A DNA stretch of 64,000 bases, taken from contig NC_091134.1 in the NCBI RefSeq assembly GCF_041381155.1, positions 13,084,008 through 13,148,007 on the forward strand, read 5' to 3'. Positions 10,662-24,339 of this stretch are shown here, in pieces. The notes beneath the pieces are model-generated. The model made no database searches and was not told the DNA's origin. It saw only the letters and a list, made by a program, of their open reading frames with translations. A program made the translations under genes and the position numbers. Numbering within the stretch: the stretch's first letter is position 1; each line of letters opens with the position of its first letter. Origin of the DNA: Argopecten irradians. Taxonomy: Eukaryota; Mollusca; Bivalvia; Pectinida; Pectinidae.

Positions 10662-13160
10662 GTATAAATGTACTCAAAGATGGCACGCGATACTGAACTT
10701 TCTACGGTTTTTCTCGCAACACATTTGGTGTAGATATAAGTGACAATAGTGATATCTCATAATTTTTATCGTTCAACATTCTTTATGATAAGCACATGCG
10801 CAACATCAGGAGCATTTGTTTTTCGGAAGGCAGTTATCCTGTTGTCTCTATCTGCTTATCACTCTCATATATCAAATGTTTGCTTTCCACAAAATGAATT
10901 AATGTCCACAGTCTATTTCATACACAGTCTAATTCTATCGATTTATGACACACTGTCCTTTTTCTAGCTCGCTGTATAAGCATTTACATATGTATTATAG
11001 ATTTTTCAGCTCACTGATCATTATGTTTATAAATCTGCCATATTTTGTTGTATTGTCTGACGCAAGTTAGCATCATGAGGCTATGGAGATATGAGGCCCA
11101 CAAACAATGCGGCAACTTAGAGAGAGTGCAATAGTATCCCACTAAATTTGCTCAATTTGAATACTATGAATATATATATAATGAATATTTCAACAAAATT
11201 TCATATTTATTTTAAAATTTTATTACCTGTAATGAAACAAATCGATCGCACAATCATTACAATTAAAACACATTAAACCTCCCCTGTAGTTAATTAAAAG
11301 TAAATGTCAGCTTTCAGTAGATTGCAATGATTCAAAAATAAAATAACAAAATATCCATTTAATTAATTTCTTCGTTTCGAAAATAATTATGTTAAAATAC
11401 ACACGACCACTATGATCTCTTGTTGGAACAACCCTTCCCCCGAACCTACTCCCCCCAACCCCTTTCCCTAAGGAAAACCCCAAATCTGGTAAGATTGTAG
11501 ATTAATTGATTGACATTTCATGCGGATGTTTATCCCTATTGGAATAGAAGCCTCAAAAAACACTCGTGAATCTGATTTGGATTCCAATTGGGACTGACCT
11601 GCGTTTAAATGAGGATAAAGATATTTATCCGGAATAATTGAACACCCCGAGAGCTATAGAGGCCAAAGAAGCGCACGTAATTACTGGAATTGGAAGGACC
11701 TTTAGCTCCAATATCCTAATTGGATTGTTATTCTTCTAGAAAGTCGTAATCCTTCAAGCGTATGAGGGATTTTTTGATAGTCGTAAATTCCTGTCGATTC
11801 CAATATCTCCGCCGCGATGTCCCTGTTGCTTATTTATGCTGGTGTATGTTTTGCGGTCTTGGTAGTTTAGGGGAATGGACCTGTTTTATACTACTGCATT
11901 TGAAGAAGACACACGCAGTCGAGACGTTAACTAATGCCCCACCAAACCATCCCTTCATTAACACAAAATCTCACTCTATGCCCAAAACGTCTCAACAAGG
12001 ATAAACTTTTTTGAGCATTCATCACCAAACCATCTCTTCAACAAGATTGTCTCTTCAAGAATAATCCAACAGTCTGATTAATCGGCAAGGAAAACTTGCG
12101 CCTCTAACCACTGCATTGTGAGTGTAAGACATTAATTTAATTTAGTTTCCTTTCCTCGATCAAAATCACCCGAACACTGCCCCGTCAGATGTAAATACAC
12201 GAGTGCTGACCACTTTGAGGAAGACTTTGATTCTCATACATTGACCTAGACCCTGTATTAGCTATGAGTTATATTTACAGCTTGAAGACCAATATACAGT
12301 TTAGTCAAAAGTTACCTATATTGGACCTTTAAAAGAAAGACTGCACAGGACGGAAAAATTTAAATTCTGTAAGCATCATGTGACTAGCATGATGAAACAG
12401 AAAAAATAAAATGGTTCGCTTGTGCTACTGGTTCAGCAAGTACACACTGTCCACTGTGCATGATAGAGTTACGTGTTACATACAAGAGTGTAGATCACTT
12501 GTTTAGAATATATATTATGAATAGCATAAACAAAGACAACAACATCCCCAAGACATCAAGTGCAATACATTATGTACATATATATATCTAATTATTGTAT
12601 ATATGTATATTCGTACATAGTGTATATATAGGAAATAACGTGTTTGGATCGATTTCCAATTATGAAAATGAGATATCTTCATCAATATTAACTTCACGGA
12701 AACAATACACGTTGTCATCAAACATTATCTGATAAAGAACAAATATTGACATCCTGAACACCTAAACAAATCCCCAAAGATACTTTTGTAAAGTCACCTT
12801 GAAAATGTTAAGCAGTGTTGAGAGTCTGATATATCAATCCGCGGGGAAATCAAGTCCCAGCAACCAGATGTCGACGTAAAATCAATGCACATATGCTGTC
12901 TTTTATAGATATTTACATTCCTTTAAGGTGAATGTGCTAGGGATTACTTAACTGAGAGCTTAACAATGCCCGTAACACCGGTATGTGTCGCAATTATTGA
13001 TACACAAGCGCAGGTCAATAAAGAACAATAACTCGTTTAAAACTCGTTAAATCCGATACCGATATTTCTTTTTGTGCAAACGACAAGACAGCGTATACTT
13101 AATATACTGCTAATGGCTTATAAAGACAGCCTGAACAAGAAATTCTGTCAAATTATAAAC
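10662..13160. other. No gene recognised
   Basis: Spacer with a C-rich patch near 11440-11480 and short frames only. An 80-codon frame at 11762-12004 has no recognisable domain. Confidence 0.6.
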
Positions 13161-13200
13161 ATAAAATGTACTTTACGACTATAAAATGTACTTTACGACT
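13161..13200. repeat. Perfect 20-bp tandem duplication
   Basis: Two identical adjacent 20-base units (13161-13180, 13181-13200), starting ATAAAATGTACTTTACG. Probably a recent local slippage or repair event. Confidence 0.9.
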
Positions 13201-15204
13201 AGCTACAAGACAATGAGGGCTCTATGCCAGCTGTCAGTGACTGTGAAAGATCATTTTATTTAAACATCAAAATACAAGATAAATGATTGGTCATTTTATA
13301 CGTGTTTATAGTGTGATCACCAGTGTATTGAGATATGTCCTGGGTGACTGTGAACATATAAAGTAAGGTCCCTGTTTTTACTGGTAATATTGGTAAATAG
13401 TTCATGAACTTTCTATTAAATGTTGCTATCTGGAAGCAAACATTTCTATTGATTATATATCCATGTAAAAACTAACATGCACTTGATTTCTGTGTCCTGA
13501 CAACACTGACGTGTGAACGTTACCACTCACATTCAAACATTAAACATATTTCTAATCATAAGCTATTTCCAACTTTAAAATGGCATTGCCTTGTTTTATA
13601 TGTGCTATTAATATAGTGCTTCGCAATAGTTGATTTTGGAGTCAGGAGTTCCAGGCTATGAACCACATGCGTACAAATCATTCCATAATAACTACAATCA
13701 CTATGTATTGGACTCCCAACTTTCGGACGAAAAGAACATTTAGAAATCTAAGAAAACTCAGTAAAAACGTTTTATCATCGATATGCTACAGTCTAAAATA
13801 AAAAATTACAACATTGTACCTTGAACTTTGAACACGATTGCAAAGTGTATTTATGGATTTTATTGTCGTCGATAACAAGTACGGCGTTTGAATGCATTAA
13901 TTTAATCACCAATATGGTAGTGGATATCAGGTATGTTGTCTTTTGACTATTTCCTTTCGAATGGACGACAAATATTGTCTTTCACACGATAAAATTAGCG
14001 CCAATGATAAAATAATAACAAAGGAAATGCTACTGCTTATATGAGACCGAATAGAGTGGAGCTAGATATAGTACTTTCCTGGTATGAAGTTCGACCCGCT
14101 ACAAATATATGTTAATCATGGGCAATAATGAATTGTGTTTTTTTCATCGTTTATGGGAAATTCATGCGATAATCCGACGTCAAAATACGAGCATTGAAAT
14201 TGTTGATTGATCTGAACAACTTCGTTGACATGATGATTATTTCTCGTTATATTCTCAGAATTATGTACTTGCAAACATATATATATTTTACTTCGAAAAA
14301 AAATCATTGAGTGATACAGAAAAAAAGGTTGTATGAATTCGCAACGCATGTAGTCTGCAAATATTATTTTGCGCAAATGAAATACAAAAAAGTAACATTA
14401 GCGATTAAGTGATGCGCGTAAGCTAATACAAACAGTTATACGAATTACATTCTCGAAAGTTTGTACTAATATCAACATTAAATGCATATATCAAATAGCG
14501 TATTTACAAAGCAAAATGGTTTCTACCATTACTAATACGATGATATCGATTGGTTTATGTTTTGTTTGTTATTAACTTCATTAATATGCATGCAACTATG
14601 GAATAATAGTGACGAAAAACAAGCCTTGCAACATTTTCCCCGACAATGACTTCATATTGTCACAATCATGCTGCCGTTCATCGACCCTACATATTTGTAA
14701 TTGTAGTTTTTTTCACTTAATGACAATATTCATGTAGATGGATCCCCCCCGCTGAGGACGAATGCGACATGGCGTCATATAGTAAATAGTTTTTTGAACA
14801 ACAATTAGCATTACTGTTGCTTTTTTTCCCCCACCATAGATAGAAATGTCAATACCAGAGCTGAACCACATACTTATTAATAATAACGAATACAAAAGGG
14901 CCTTATGATATAAGCTGAAGTACTATTTTGCGTCTTTCAGGTTCAATACCTATTTGATTATACATTCATTTCTCCAATGAGTTACAATGTATTTCAAACC
15001 AAAAACACTTACCTTGAACTGCAGTAATAGAGATTATTTTTGCATTAATGAAGCCTGACTGTGTAGTGTTTGGACAAGAAGAAGAAAATTTAATGTACAA
15101 GCCAAAACGACGGCATGAAATACGACATCAGACATACTTAGATATTAGTATGCAAATTCAAACCGACAAAAACACTCTTTCTATACTTTATACAGTGTAC
15201 TACT
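13201..15204. other. No gene recognised
   Basis: AT-rich spacer. Frames such as 14116-14376 (minus) show no domain. Confidence 0.6.
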
Positions 15205-15285
15205 ATATACAACAAGACCTGTCTATACCGGTAAATTGTCTTACCAATCAGGTTGTCGGTATACACAGGTCAGGTTGTATTGAAA
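15205..15285. repeat. Short inverted repeat (ACCTGTSTATACCG ends)
   Basis: 15217-15230 and 15257-15270 are 14-base inverted repeats with one mismatch; similarity continues outward as TACAAC on both sides. The whole unit is about 80 bases and is likely a remnant of a DNA element. Confidence 0.5.
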
Positions 15286-18228
15286 TTGACTACTTAGGGC
15301 CCCAATAGCATGGTCAACTTAACTAAGGGAGTCTTTTTATAAAGGTTTTCACTTAAGCAGGTTTTATACATATTATGTGTACTGTACAATATCATTTCTA
15401 TACTAGATTAGTATATAGAGAATACATACTAAGTATATTACAATACAAGGTTTATTTTGGTGCTAGACTTAGGAAAGATTCATTCACTAAACAGTAGTTA
15501 TCCGTCACTATGTGTGACCGTTGCAGGATAAATTGAAATCTACTTTTTCATATCACTACATGCTACATTATAGTATTATTTAATTACAATTCAATATTCT
15601 ATATACCGCCTTCCTATTTGGAAGCAACGAAAATCCTATTAACTGCTACAAAACACGCAATGTAGTATGTATTACTAGTATTCACCTACCCAGTCTCGAT
15701 AGTTTAAGATATCCCAGCACATGTATGTATCAATCCATAACCATTAAGATCCATACCGATATAGCCTTACCTGAATCACTCTGTCCCCTACCAGGTCTGT
15801 CTGTCGTTTAACTGTTTACTACACATCCGTATATTGACATAGGACACTCGCTACACCTGCTGGGAAGTGAACATGCAAGGCTTCTCATGCAGAAACATAT
15901 ACAGAACCTTACTAAAGGCTTCGGGATAATGGGAGTCGAAACGTTATGAATAATCTATTAAAATAAGCCTTTGTGGATAAACCCATCTATTCCCAATTTG
16001 ACAAACAATGGCATCAAAGGTGAAACAATATACAAAACCTGAATCTATAGATTATAAAAGCATCACACGGGAAGTATGTCAAGCTATATCGCCTTATCGC
16101 TTAATACAAATATTAGTACATGCTAATCGAATAATAAGCCTCAAATTTTACTTGATAAACTTCAAAGAAAATTAGAACTGGTTATTTGATCATAATGTCG
16201 CGTTTAACACCCAACGATATTATCACGGCTACTTAATCATGTGCAAGCAAGTTGGAACCTTCGGTTCCGCAAACATAAGCGGCGTTTTTCTGTTCTTTTT
16301 TGTTTAAAGTTAGCATCTAACAAGATCTTAATAAAATCGAGACATTAATTGTCTAAAAAGATATTTACTTTTATTTTCCTATTGCTCTTGGTTACGAGTG
16401 AATCTATTCAGTATCTTATTGATAGTCAATCTATGTCTTCTTCCCAACTTCGACTTAAAATAAATTCAGTTAATCTTTTGTTACGCCGACCGTGACGTTA
16501 ACAAATATGCCTGTATTGCACTAGAACAGTGTTTTAAGTAATGGGCGATAGTTGCATAGCCCAATTTTCTGTGATAGCATAGAACCATTGTATGACAACA
16601 CGAAACGTCTAAAAAACAGGACTGTGGTGTAACTTGAAATGTAGTGACAACCCGTCAAGGCAAATACAGTAAAACATTGGTAAAATGAAATCCATGGGAC
16701 CAGGAGAAATAGTTCGTTTCAACAGAAATTCGCTTTAGAGTTAAGTTAATTAAAGCTATTGACTGATAGCATACCAAATCAACGTAGTTACTCGGCTTAT
16801 TCACACGGTGTCATTTGGTATCAAAAGATAATTCGTTATAAGCAAAGTGTTAAACGTTTCTCAAAGACGTATGAATACAACGAAGCCAAAACCGAGGATC
16901 TGAATTCACTTCGTATCAAGCAAGTTAGTCTTTAGAACGTTATTTTGTATTAAGTTTTGTCTTGTAAAGTCTTCAGTATTTCTCTAAATTTTAGCTTGAC
17001 CGCTGTTGAAATACTATTTCTACTCTGTGCAGATGTTACATGCACATCGCTCACTGATGCATGTTCTCCAACACTGCTTAACAATTGAGTTTATTCTGAT
17101 TATCCCCAACGTTAATCCTTGGCGCGTGTCCAGACAGAGTCCCCAACGAATCGAGAGACTGAATAATTTACAGAGAAATAGCGCGTGCTTCACTGAGGCA
17201 AAACGTATGCTAATCATTATAGCCAATGACATTAACGGAGGAATGATGACGGCGATGAATGTTTAATGGAACGAAATGTAAAAACATCGGCCGAACAGGC
17301 TCATTCATACCACGATGAAAGCTTAACGATCGTAATGACTTGAAGATAAATGTTCCAACTTCGATCCTTGTTACATTTCCGTGTCCTGAGTTAGTATATA
17401 TATGCAGTCTATTAACTTGAGTTAGTTACGATTGAGAGAACAGTCAATGGTGTGGTGCGGTTTGTTTGCTTATTACGCTCAAGGTTGATCCTATAACGGA
17501 TGCTGTGCTGTATACGACCTTCTGTTAATGCGGGTCGACTAGGAGTAGATCCATTAGACTAAACCTAGGATGGACCGCTACTGTAATTTGTAATGATATA
17601 TTTGGCTAGTAAAATAGAATGTTTCTACACATTAGGCGCAAGGCATGGGCATGATTATAGATGGTATTCTAATCGAATGTCCAGCTATCAGACAATCAAA
17701 TTAAAAGACGCTTTAACCTCTAAAATGTAGCTCCGTCTGATCGATTCATCAAAGGGGATGATTGGGTTGGTTCTCTTGTTCCTAATATACTATTTCAATC
17801 ACTAAAGATAAGAATAATGATAAAACAGTTTTTCGGCCATCCTATTATCATTTTCATAAGTCAATGAATGCTTATTTGAGATTATCACGCAACATATTGG
17901 ATTGCATAATGTTAAACATGTGTCTGATTCGGCTGCAGGACGTACTCGCATTTTTACAATCGTTATTGACTTAAGGTGGGGTATGAAGGGATATATATCA
18001 CAAAGGTTATAGATATATGTTGTATACTAAAAGTGAAGTTGAATGTATCCCGTCATTTATAACTCGTGACATTAATTAATATTATTATTGTTAATCACGT
18101 AAGTCATTAATGCAGAGCTAAAATGACTTTTTGCTATAATGATTGCAAGTACCGTAAGTGAGTGGTCGATAGCCATGTTGTTACGTCCACATAGGCTTTA
18201 TAACACCCCTCCAAAAATCCAAAACTCA
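15286..18228. other. No gene recognised; scattered element remnants
   Basis: A stretch near 16680-16850 with AAATTCGCTTTAGAG and AATTCGTTATAAGC looks like the two ends of a decayed DNA element. Overlapping frames on both strands near 17006-17266 have no recognisable domain. Confidence 0.5.
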
Positions 18229-18242
18229 CCCCCCCCCCCCCC

Positions 18243-18277
<35 letters not shown>
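18229..18277. repeat. Poly-C / poly-A junction
   Basis: About 15 C residues followed directly by about 34 A residues. Slippage-prone and possibly mis-sized in assembly. Confidence 0.9.
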
Positions 18278-18279
<2 letters not shown>

Positions 18280-19189
18280 ATAAAACTACGCATCCTCTGA
18301 ATAACATAAAATAAGTCTTTTGTAAAAGCAAACCCAGCTTTATACCGCTAAACCTCCTCAAAACCTTTACCAAATGGTGTAGCTGGTCGTGGAATATACT
18401 GACCTAATAACATTGAAAGATTGAAACATACATAACACGGGAAGATTAATGTTAGATGTGAAATACTAAATTGTGATTTTGTGAGAATGATTCAAATACA
18501 GTCTCTCAAAAATGTACTTTGATCAGCAAATTTATCTTCAAGGGTTGTTGTCTACAAATGAACGGATGGAAGCCTTCAAACGATAGGTTGAAAGCAAATA
18601 CAAGCAGATGACAACTTCATCTGCCATCAACCAATAGCTAAACAATTAACAATATCCTGGTTCATGACACTTTGTTCTAGTACAGCAAGTACGTTTTGAG
18701 GCCAGGGTCGATCAATATTTAATAAACCGTTGGAAACCAATAAAATAGCCGTTTTACGAGGCCCTTATCTATTGCTTTTAACCGGGAGCTAATAACTTTG
18801 AAAAACTACCTTGTTTTATTTTAGTTACTTCGGCTTTTTAATCTCATCTTTATCGCTTCTTCTGCATATTAATAGTGCATTTTCTTATCTTCTCGGCTAC
18901 AATTTCAACACTTCTGCACATCGTTGATGCAATATCTTACCGTTCATATCACCACTCGTGCACACATACTCGTTACAAGTGAATTTATTCGTTCTAGTTG
19001 TCACTCTTTTACTCCATATCTCGTCAGCATTTCTCTAAATGTCTTTGTAATTATACACATAATCATCTTCGTTAAAAATCCTCTGAACGTCCATATCGTT
19101 TCAGGAAACTGTGTTTGATATTTCTCCGTTGTACTGCTGTTTCATCACCTACATATACCAACATCCTCGTTAGCACACCTCTATGGTGA
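18278..19189. other. No gene recognised
   Basis: Spacer leading into the pyrimidine-rich minisatellite; CTCGTTA-type words near 18970 and 19160 may be its decayed edge. Confidence 0.5.
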
Positions 19190-19555
19190 CAATTCAAATC
19201 ATCATCCTCGTTCCCACTTCTCTACTTGTGTTCTATTCATTTCCTGTCCTCATTCTCGTTTCCACTTCTCTACATGTGTTCTATCAATTTCCTGTCCTCA
19301 TTCTCGTTAACGCTTCTCTACAGAATCTCCCTTCATTTTCCATTTTTATATCAACCTCTTTACATATCATATCTTTGTTCCCTTTCCCCATCCTCGTTCC
19401 CAATTCTCTACATATCTTTTCTCCATTTCCTATCTCCATCCTCGTTATCGCTTCCATGCGCATCATGTATTCATTTCCTACCCTCGTCCCCGCTTCCACT
19501 TATCTACACACCCTCTCTTCGTTTTCCATCGTCATCATCATTATCACTTAATTTA
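19190..19555 (+). repeat. 48-bp pyrimidine-rich minisatellite, 7-8 units
   Basis: Units start near 19193, 19241, 19289, 19337, 19385, 19433 and 19481; the recurring core is TCCTCGTTCCCACTTCTCTA. The first three are clear and later ones diverged. Because 48 is divisible by three, the array stays open in two plus-strand frames and one minus-strand frame, which explains the 122-, 117- and 71-codon frames. I treat it as non-coding. Confidence 0.8.
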
Positions 19556-19645
19556 CATATCCTCATTACTGTCTCTTAATATCTGTCTCGTCTCCCTTCT
19601 TTTACACTTAGTTGCTCTGTTTTAACCAAAACCATTGTATGCACC

Positions 19646-20046
19646 ATAAGTACTGGGACGACTGGATTGTACATTGAGTATCATATGACCGAGTAGAGTG
19701 TGTTGTTCGAATGTTCGGCGTCTATGAGGGTAAGCTTCAGTGACATAATGTTATGAAAAAAGGTCCCCATAAATATTAATTATGGACCATTGTTGAGGTC
19801 CATACGGTGCTATATCGCCCAAGTAGACCGAAGGGGTAGCCAGAAGTCATTACATTAAATTCTACAAGGGTTAGCGCGCTTAATGGAATTTGCCTCTGTT
19901 CAGGTGGCATTCATATTGGCTATGAATGCCAAATGGATGACGTTCAATGATTAAGAAACATGAACATACTGCAGTCTCCAAAAACAGGCGCATTGCATTA
20001 CACACAGCGGAGATCGTCAACAAATAACCATGACTGTTTATATGAC
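19646..20046 (+). mobile_element. Diverged retroposon copy with internal insertion
   Basis: 19646-19765 follows the middle of the 33295-33831 retroposon (GGGACGACTGG, then AGCTTCAGTGA). 19957-20046 follows its 3' part (GAACATACTGCAGTCTCC). The 190 bases between have no counterpart in the full copy and appear to be an insertion. The CAAA tail is lost. Confidence 0.55.
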
Positions 20047-21297
20047 GTCATATTCTCAACCGACGAACGTAACTACTATTTTTATAATTCTGATACCCGA
20101 TAGTTTAATACCTCGCTCAATCTCCTGTCGCTAATAGCGTCATCATTCTTACATTGATACCGCTCCTTTAAATTCCTAGAACACAGTCACCATAAAGTTC
20201 TTGCATCCACTCTTAACGTAAATATTAATAAAATTTAATATTAAAATCAGTACATCATTACTAATTTTCCATCACCATTCTAGTTACAGTACCATGACAT
20301 TGAGTATATTTGGTCTAATGTTCTACCGTTCTTGGATTGGAACAAATAAGGTAAAACATGTTTCTCAAGTCCTTAGCCGAAACCGATTATACCACCTTGA
20401 TGGAATGAAATAGATTAGAATATTATGATCAATACCATAACACTCTTCACATATTAATACACATCTATTCATTACAACAGGCTTAATCTGTCAATCCTAA
20501 GACAATTTGATTACAACTTTAAGAACCATGGTATGTCAATTGCAGAAATATATGTGAAGTAGCCCAAATCCGATAAACTTGCGACAGGCTAGATACACTT
20601 ATACATGCCAAGGGTCCTCGTGACGCAGGTCACGTGCACTGTGGCCATTGTAGGCATGCTCAGCAAATACATCTTTAAAGTGTGTTTTTTATGTCGCTTT
20701 TGGGATTACTCATTATTCATCAGTTTTACAGAAAGTAAACATATGTTTATAAAATAATCGATCAAAGAAATTCGATCAGAGTTCATTTTATTTCAAATCG
20801 TAAATACAAATCCGTATGGAAGCTCTTATGTCAATCGTAACACTTCATCACCAATGCAATTCCACCAAGCTACACTTTGTGGGTATGTAGGGAACGCAAT
20901 CAAGGACGCAGGAAAATGTATTATACAAATAAAGAAATCCCTTTATCAATAAAGGGTAAAACATTTTGTTTTACCTGAGTTGATAGAAAAAAACCAACAG
21001 CATTTGTCTTTATCCAAAACAGATAACTAACTGTCAAATCGAATTTAGTGCTCAAATTTTAAATGCATATTATGGTTACTCGTTTCACCTTTCTGTGTAA
21101 GCTTTTTGATGTTCGGTAGAACACATCACATTCACTCTTTAGATGTTTCTAATGCATATTATTTAACTCCAAAGTAAAAAAAAACTGTATCATTGTCAAT
21201 GTCTGTGACGAGTATTTTCCTACGTTCTATTCATTTGTACAATGTTCTCGAGTGCCGTCTAAATCAACAAAGAACTATGGATGCACCTACTCTAAGA
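20047..21297. other. No gene recognised
   Basis: AT-rich spacer without notable open frames. Confidence 0.6.
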
Positions 21298-21299
21298 TA

Positions 21300-21468
21300 C
21301 TAGATTGGCCACCAGTTTCTAAAATATTAAAACTTCATTAAGATTATGATTATTTCTGTCTTTACTTCATGTCTGGTTCTCCAAGTTTCATACTAAGGGG
21401 AGATCATCTAGTGGTGAGCTCTGCTGAGAAAATCGTATCAACAACGTAGTGGCTGGTGGCCAGTCTAG
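21300..21468. mobile_element. TA-flanked MITE (mariner-like)
   Basis: CTAGATTGGCCACCAG at 21300-21315 is matched by its complement at 21453-21468 with one mismatch. A TA dinucleotide lies immediately outside each end (21298-21299, 21469-21470), as expected for Tc1/mariner-type insertion. 169 bp, no coding capacity. Confidence 0.7.
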
Positions 21469-21470
21469 TA

Positions 21471-23057
21471 AGGAACATGGCGTCTAAAGTTGTTGTTTTG
21501 TTCTGCATTTCAAATTAAAGTATTTTGTAAATAAAGTTCAATTGCAAAGGTGTATAATCCTGATGCATACGCGCATAAGGTAAAGGAAGATGCTTATGAA
21601 TGCATATTTCACGCGAATTTACGCCAGCATGAAAATAAATGAAACAACATTAATGCTAACATATCTATTCCACGATGCCGTTAAAGGAGTTTGGATGATT
21701 ATATCAGGGAAAACGGAAAAACATCCATCACCAGATGTTCTCTGTCTACAACACAAAATGTAGTGAATTTTTCATAAGTCAACACGTTCCGCCCTCCCAC
21801 TGTTTAATTGACGCACAGACGACCCCTGAAACCAGCACGACACCAATCAATCATGGCCTGGTACGTTATACAAACATTTGTTGGTTTCGGTGTATAATTT
21901 AGCCCTTAATATCGAGGAAATCAATTCCTAGCGCCCGGATTCATGTTTCTGTCTAAACTAACGATTGCTACGTGTTTAACATGTATGGAACTGCTTCCTG
22001 GCATTGTGAATATTTACCAATCGACATATTTGTAATGATAAAGGGTTTTTAACACATCTCATGTTCGTGCCAGTATTAAATTTCGGTATTTAGATCACGT
22101 TACAGTTTTATTCGTTTCAGGCACGCACTTCGAACAAATTTAATCAGTTTCCCTGACGTTAATTACTAGAAATACAAATCGAATGAAGTTGATTACGTGA
22201 AGTTAAAATGCGATGATTAGCATTCCTCCAACGAGTCTGATGTCTTCCAGAGCCTGTACATTGTTTACTGTCAAAGCTTAAAGAAATTCTGTGAATTCTG
22301 TGGACTCTCAACGGTAAATAAATCTTTTGAAGGACGATACATCGAGCCTGGCTGAATATTGGATGCATTTCAAAATATCTTATTTTACTAAAATCATGTC
22401 TATTCAAAATTTCCAAAATAAAAATGACGACTTTTTTCTATTTCTGCAGAGAACACAAGTCAGACATTGACAATAAAAGGCTTTTTATAGGAGTATATTT
22501 CTTCTTTTTACAATTATACAGAGCAGTCAAAAATGTCAACAGTGCGCATGTTCAACAAACGATGATTAGTCAGAGCGATGTTAGATTTCATTTTCTTTCT
22601 TTTGCGGTTAAAATTACCATGAATCTGTTTATAAATGTCTTCAAAAGAATAAAAAATGTTCATTAAATACAAAAATTACGCTACATGTGATTTCCACAAG
22701 CTTGAGAACGTAACGACAACATATACGGACTACTTTTCCGCTATGTGAATGCTTTGTGAGAAGCACTGTTCTGTCTAGCCCTAAACAAGTTAAGATCGTC
22801 ATTCCGTGCGAACTATCAATCTGACTTCGTATATCAAAAACCCATCTTCAGAAAAAAAAATATTTTCTATACAAAGCATGGTTTGTTTTAGTTTGATATT
22901 TATCGACGATCAATTAACAGATTCGATTTATCAGGATCGGTCTCCGTTACATGGTTGGCTTGTTGAGAGTATATATGCTTATTTGTTAATTATTTACGTT
23001 GATTTCAGTTATTAAATCCAAAATGGTTTGAATATCTGTTGAATATCGGAACTCTGT
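21471..23057. other. No gene recognised
   Basis: Spacer; frames of 69-85 codons at 22159-23015 have no recognisable domain. Confidence 0.6.
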
Positions 23058-23160
23058 TAAAACGACACGAACATACAGCAGTCTCCTAAAATGCATACAC
23101 ACGTTAAACAGTCATCACACTCCATACATAGAGAGGCAGTCCTTAGAATTAGACCATTAC
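23058..23160 (+). mobile_element. Retroposon 3' fragment
   Basis: Matches the 3' third of the 33295-33831 element in order (ACACGAACATACAGCAGTCTCC, CATACATAGAGAGGC, GTCCTTA), at clearly lower identity. The tail is lost. Confidence 0.55.
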
Positions 23161-24057
23161 CATGATCAATTCTCCATGCAACAAAATGTTTTACAAGCGT
23201 GCGGTTTGTGAACGGCATTTAAAAACTGCCGAATCTTTTCGATTCTCTGCCGCGTCTATCCATTACAATCCATTCATTTGTATGTATCTAGTATATACCA
23301 TGTAGACTTCAAAATCTTATCATTAATGAAAGCATGCGGTATCTATTCTCTAGGGTATGCCGACCACTAAACAGGAAGGTTTTGTTTCCTTCTTGTCTTG
23401 AAGTCTGTCAAATAAATTAAATTCTGCAATTCTAGAATAGTCTGCTAAGCGTTTAATGCCGTTTTCAGAGTGAAAAAGCAAGACGGACCATTAAAAGGGA
23501 AAATGCAATTGCAGAGTTGTGGGTTTTAGGTAGGCGTCAAGGCATTCTCCGTTTGTCCCAAGGCGTCCGTTCTCTGGAAGGAAGACAACATTTCCCAGGC
23601 ATTTTATAGATTCAGATAGCACGCGCATTGGTCTTAAAACATTCAGCATTAGTTTTATTGCTTCCTGATTTTTTAGGAATTGGAAGTCAGACAAAGCGAT
23701 GCTAAAAGCTTAAGAGCACTTTCTAGCCATGGTCTCTTTCAAATATCAGCATTTGACATCGCATATATTGTTGTGTCGAAATAATGTAGGTAATTATTAT
23801 CTTTATAAAGGCCAAATATCACGATCACGAATAATCATATTTGGTTATGGCTACAAATTAAGGTTGTTGGAACGCATGTTATAAAATATTCAATGTACTG
23901 CTAAGTGAGATCATTCTTGACACGCACATGCGTAAAAGTGTCTGGTTTGTAACGTTGATAGATACAAATGCTATAGATGAAGGGCTTGCATTTATATATC
24001 GTCTCAATCCAAAAATCAAAACGTTTTTTTGTAAATATCATGAACACGACGGCGTTT

Positions 24058-24262
24058 TGTGTTCGGTTATCTGATACATTATCACTAGCCCTCTACTTCT
24101 GGGTGTCATTTTCGCAACACACATAGGACAGTTATCGTGTATCCAAATGACCTACTGCATACTTATCGTAGGTCGGTGGTTTTATACCTGGTACCCAGCC
24201 TTCCTAAACTTACTATACGTTGCTTATGGGGCGTAACAAAAAAAAAAAAAAAAAAAAAAAAA
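24058..24262 (+). mobile_element. Decayed tRNA-SINE with poly-A end
   Basis: Follows the 2757-2985 SINE from the end of its tRNA-like head: CTAGCCCTCTACTTCTGGGT, then CAGTTATCG, GTCGGTGGTTTT and CAGCCTTCCTAAAC. It ends in about 25 A residues. The B box has decayed. Older than the 2.8-kb copy. Confidence 0.6.
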
Positions 24263-24286
24263 AACCCTCAAACATCAGTACATCTG

Positions 24287-24334
24287 TCATCATCATCATC
24301 ATCATCATCATCATATCATCAGCATCATCATCAT
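24287..24334. repeat. (CAT)n microsatellite
   Basis: About 15 CAT triplets with one interruption. Confidence 0.9.
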
Positions 24335-24339
24335 CAATT

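Noticed and set aside
17006-17266. Overlapping frames on both strands
   Set aside because: No domain recognised on either strand; open by chance in one GC-richer patch.
19183-19579. Repeat protein genes of 117-122 codons
   Set aside because: Both frames are side effects of a 48-bp minisatellite; no start context, splice sites or domain.
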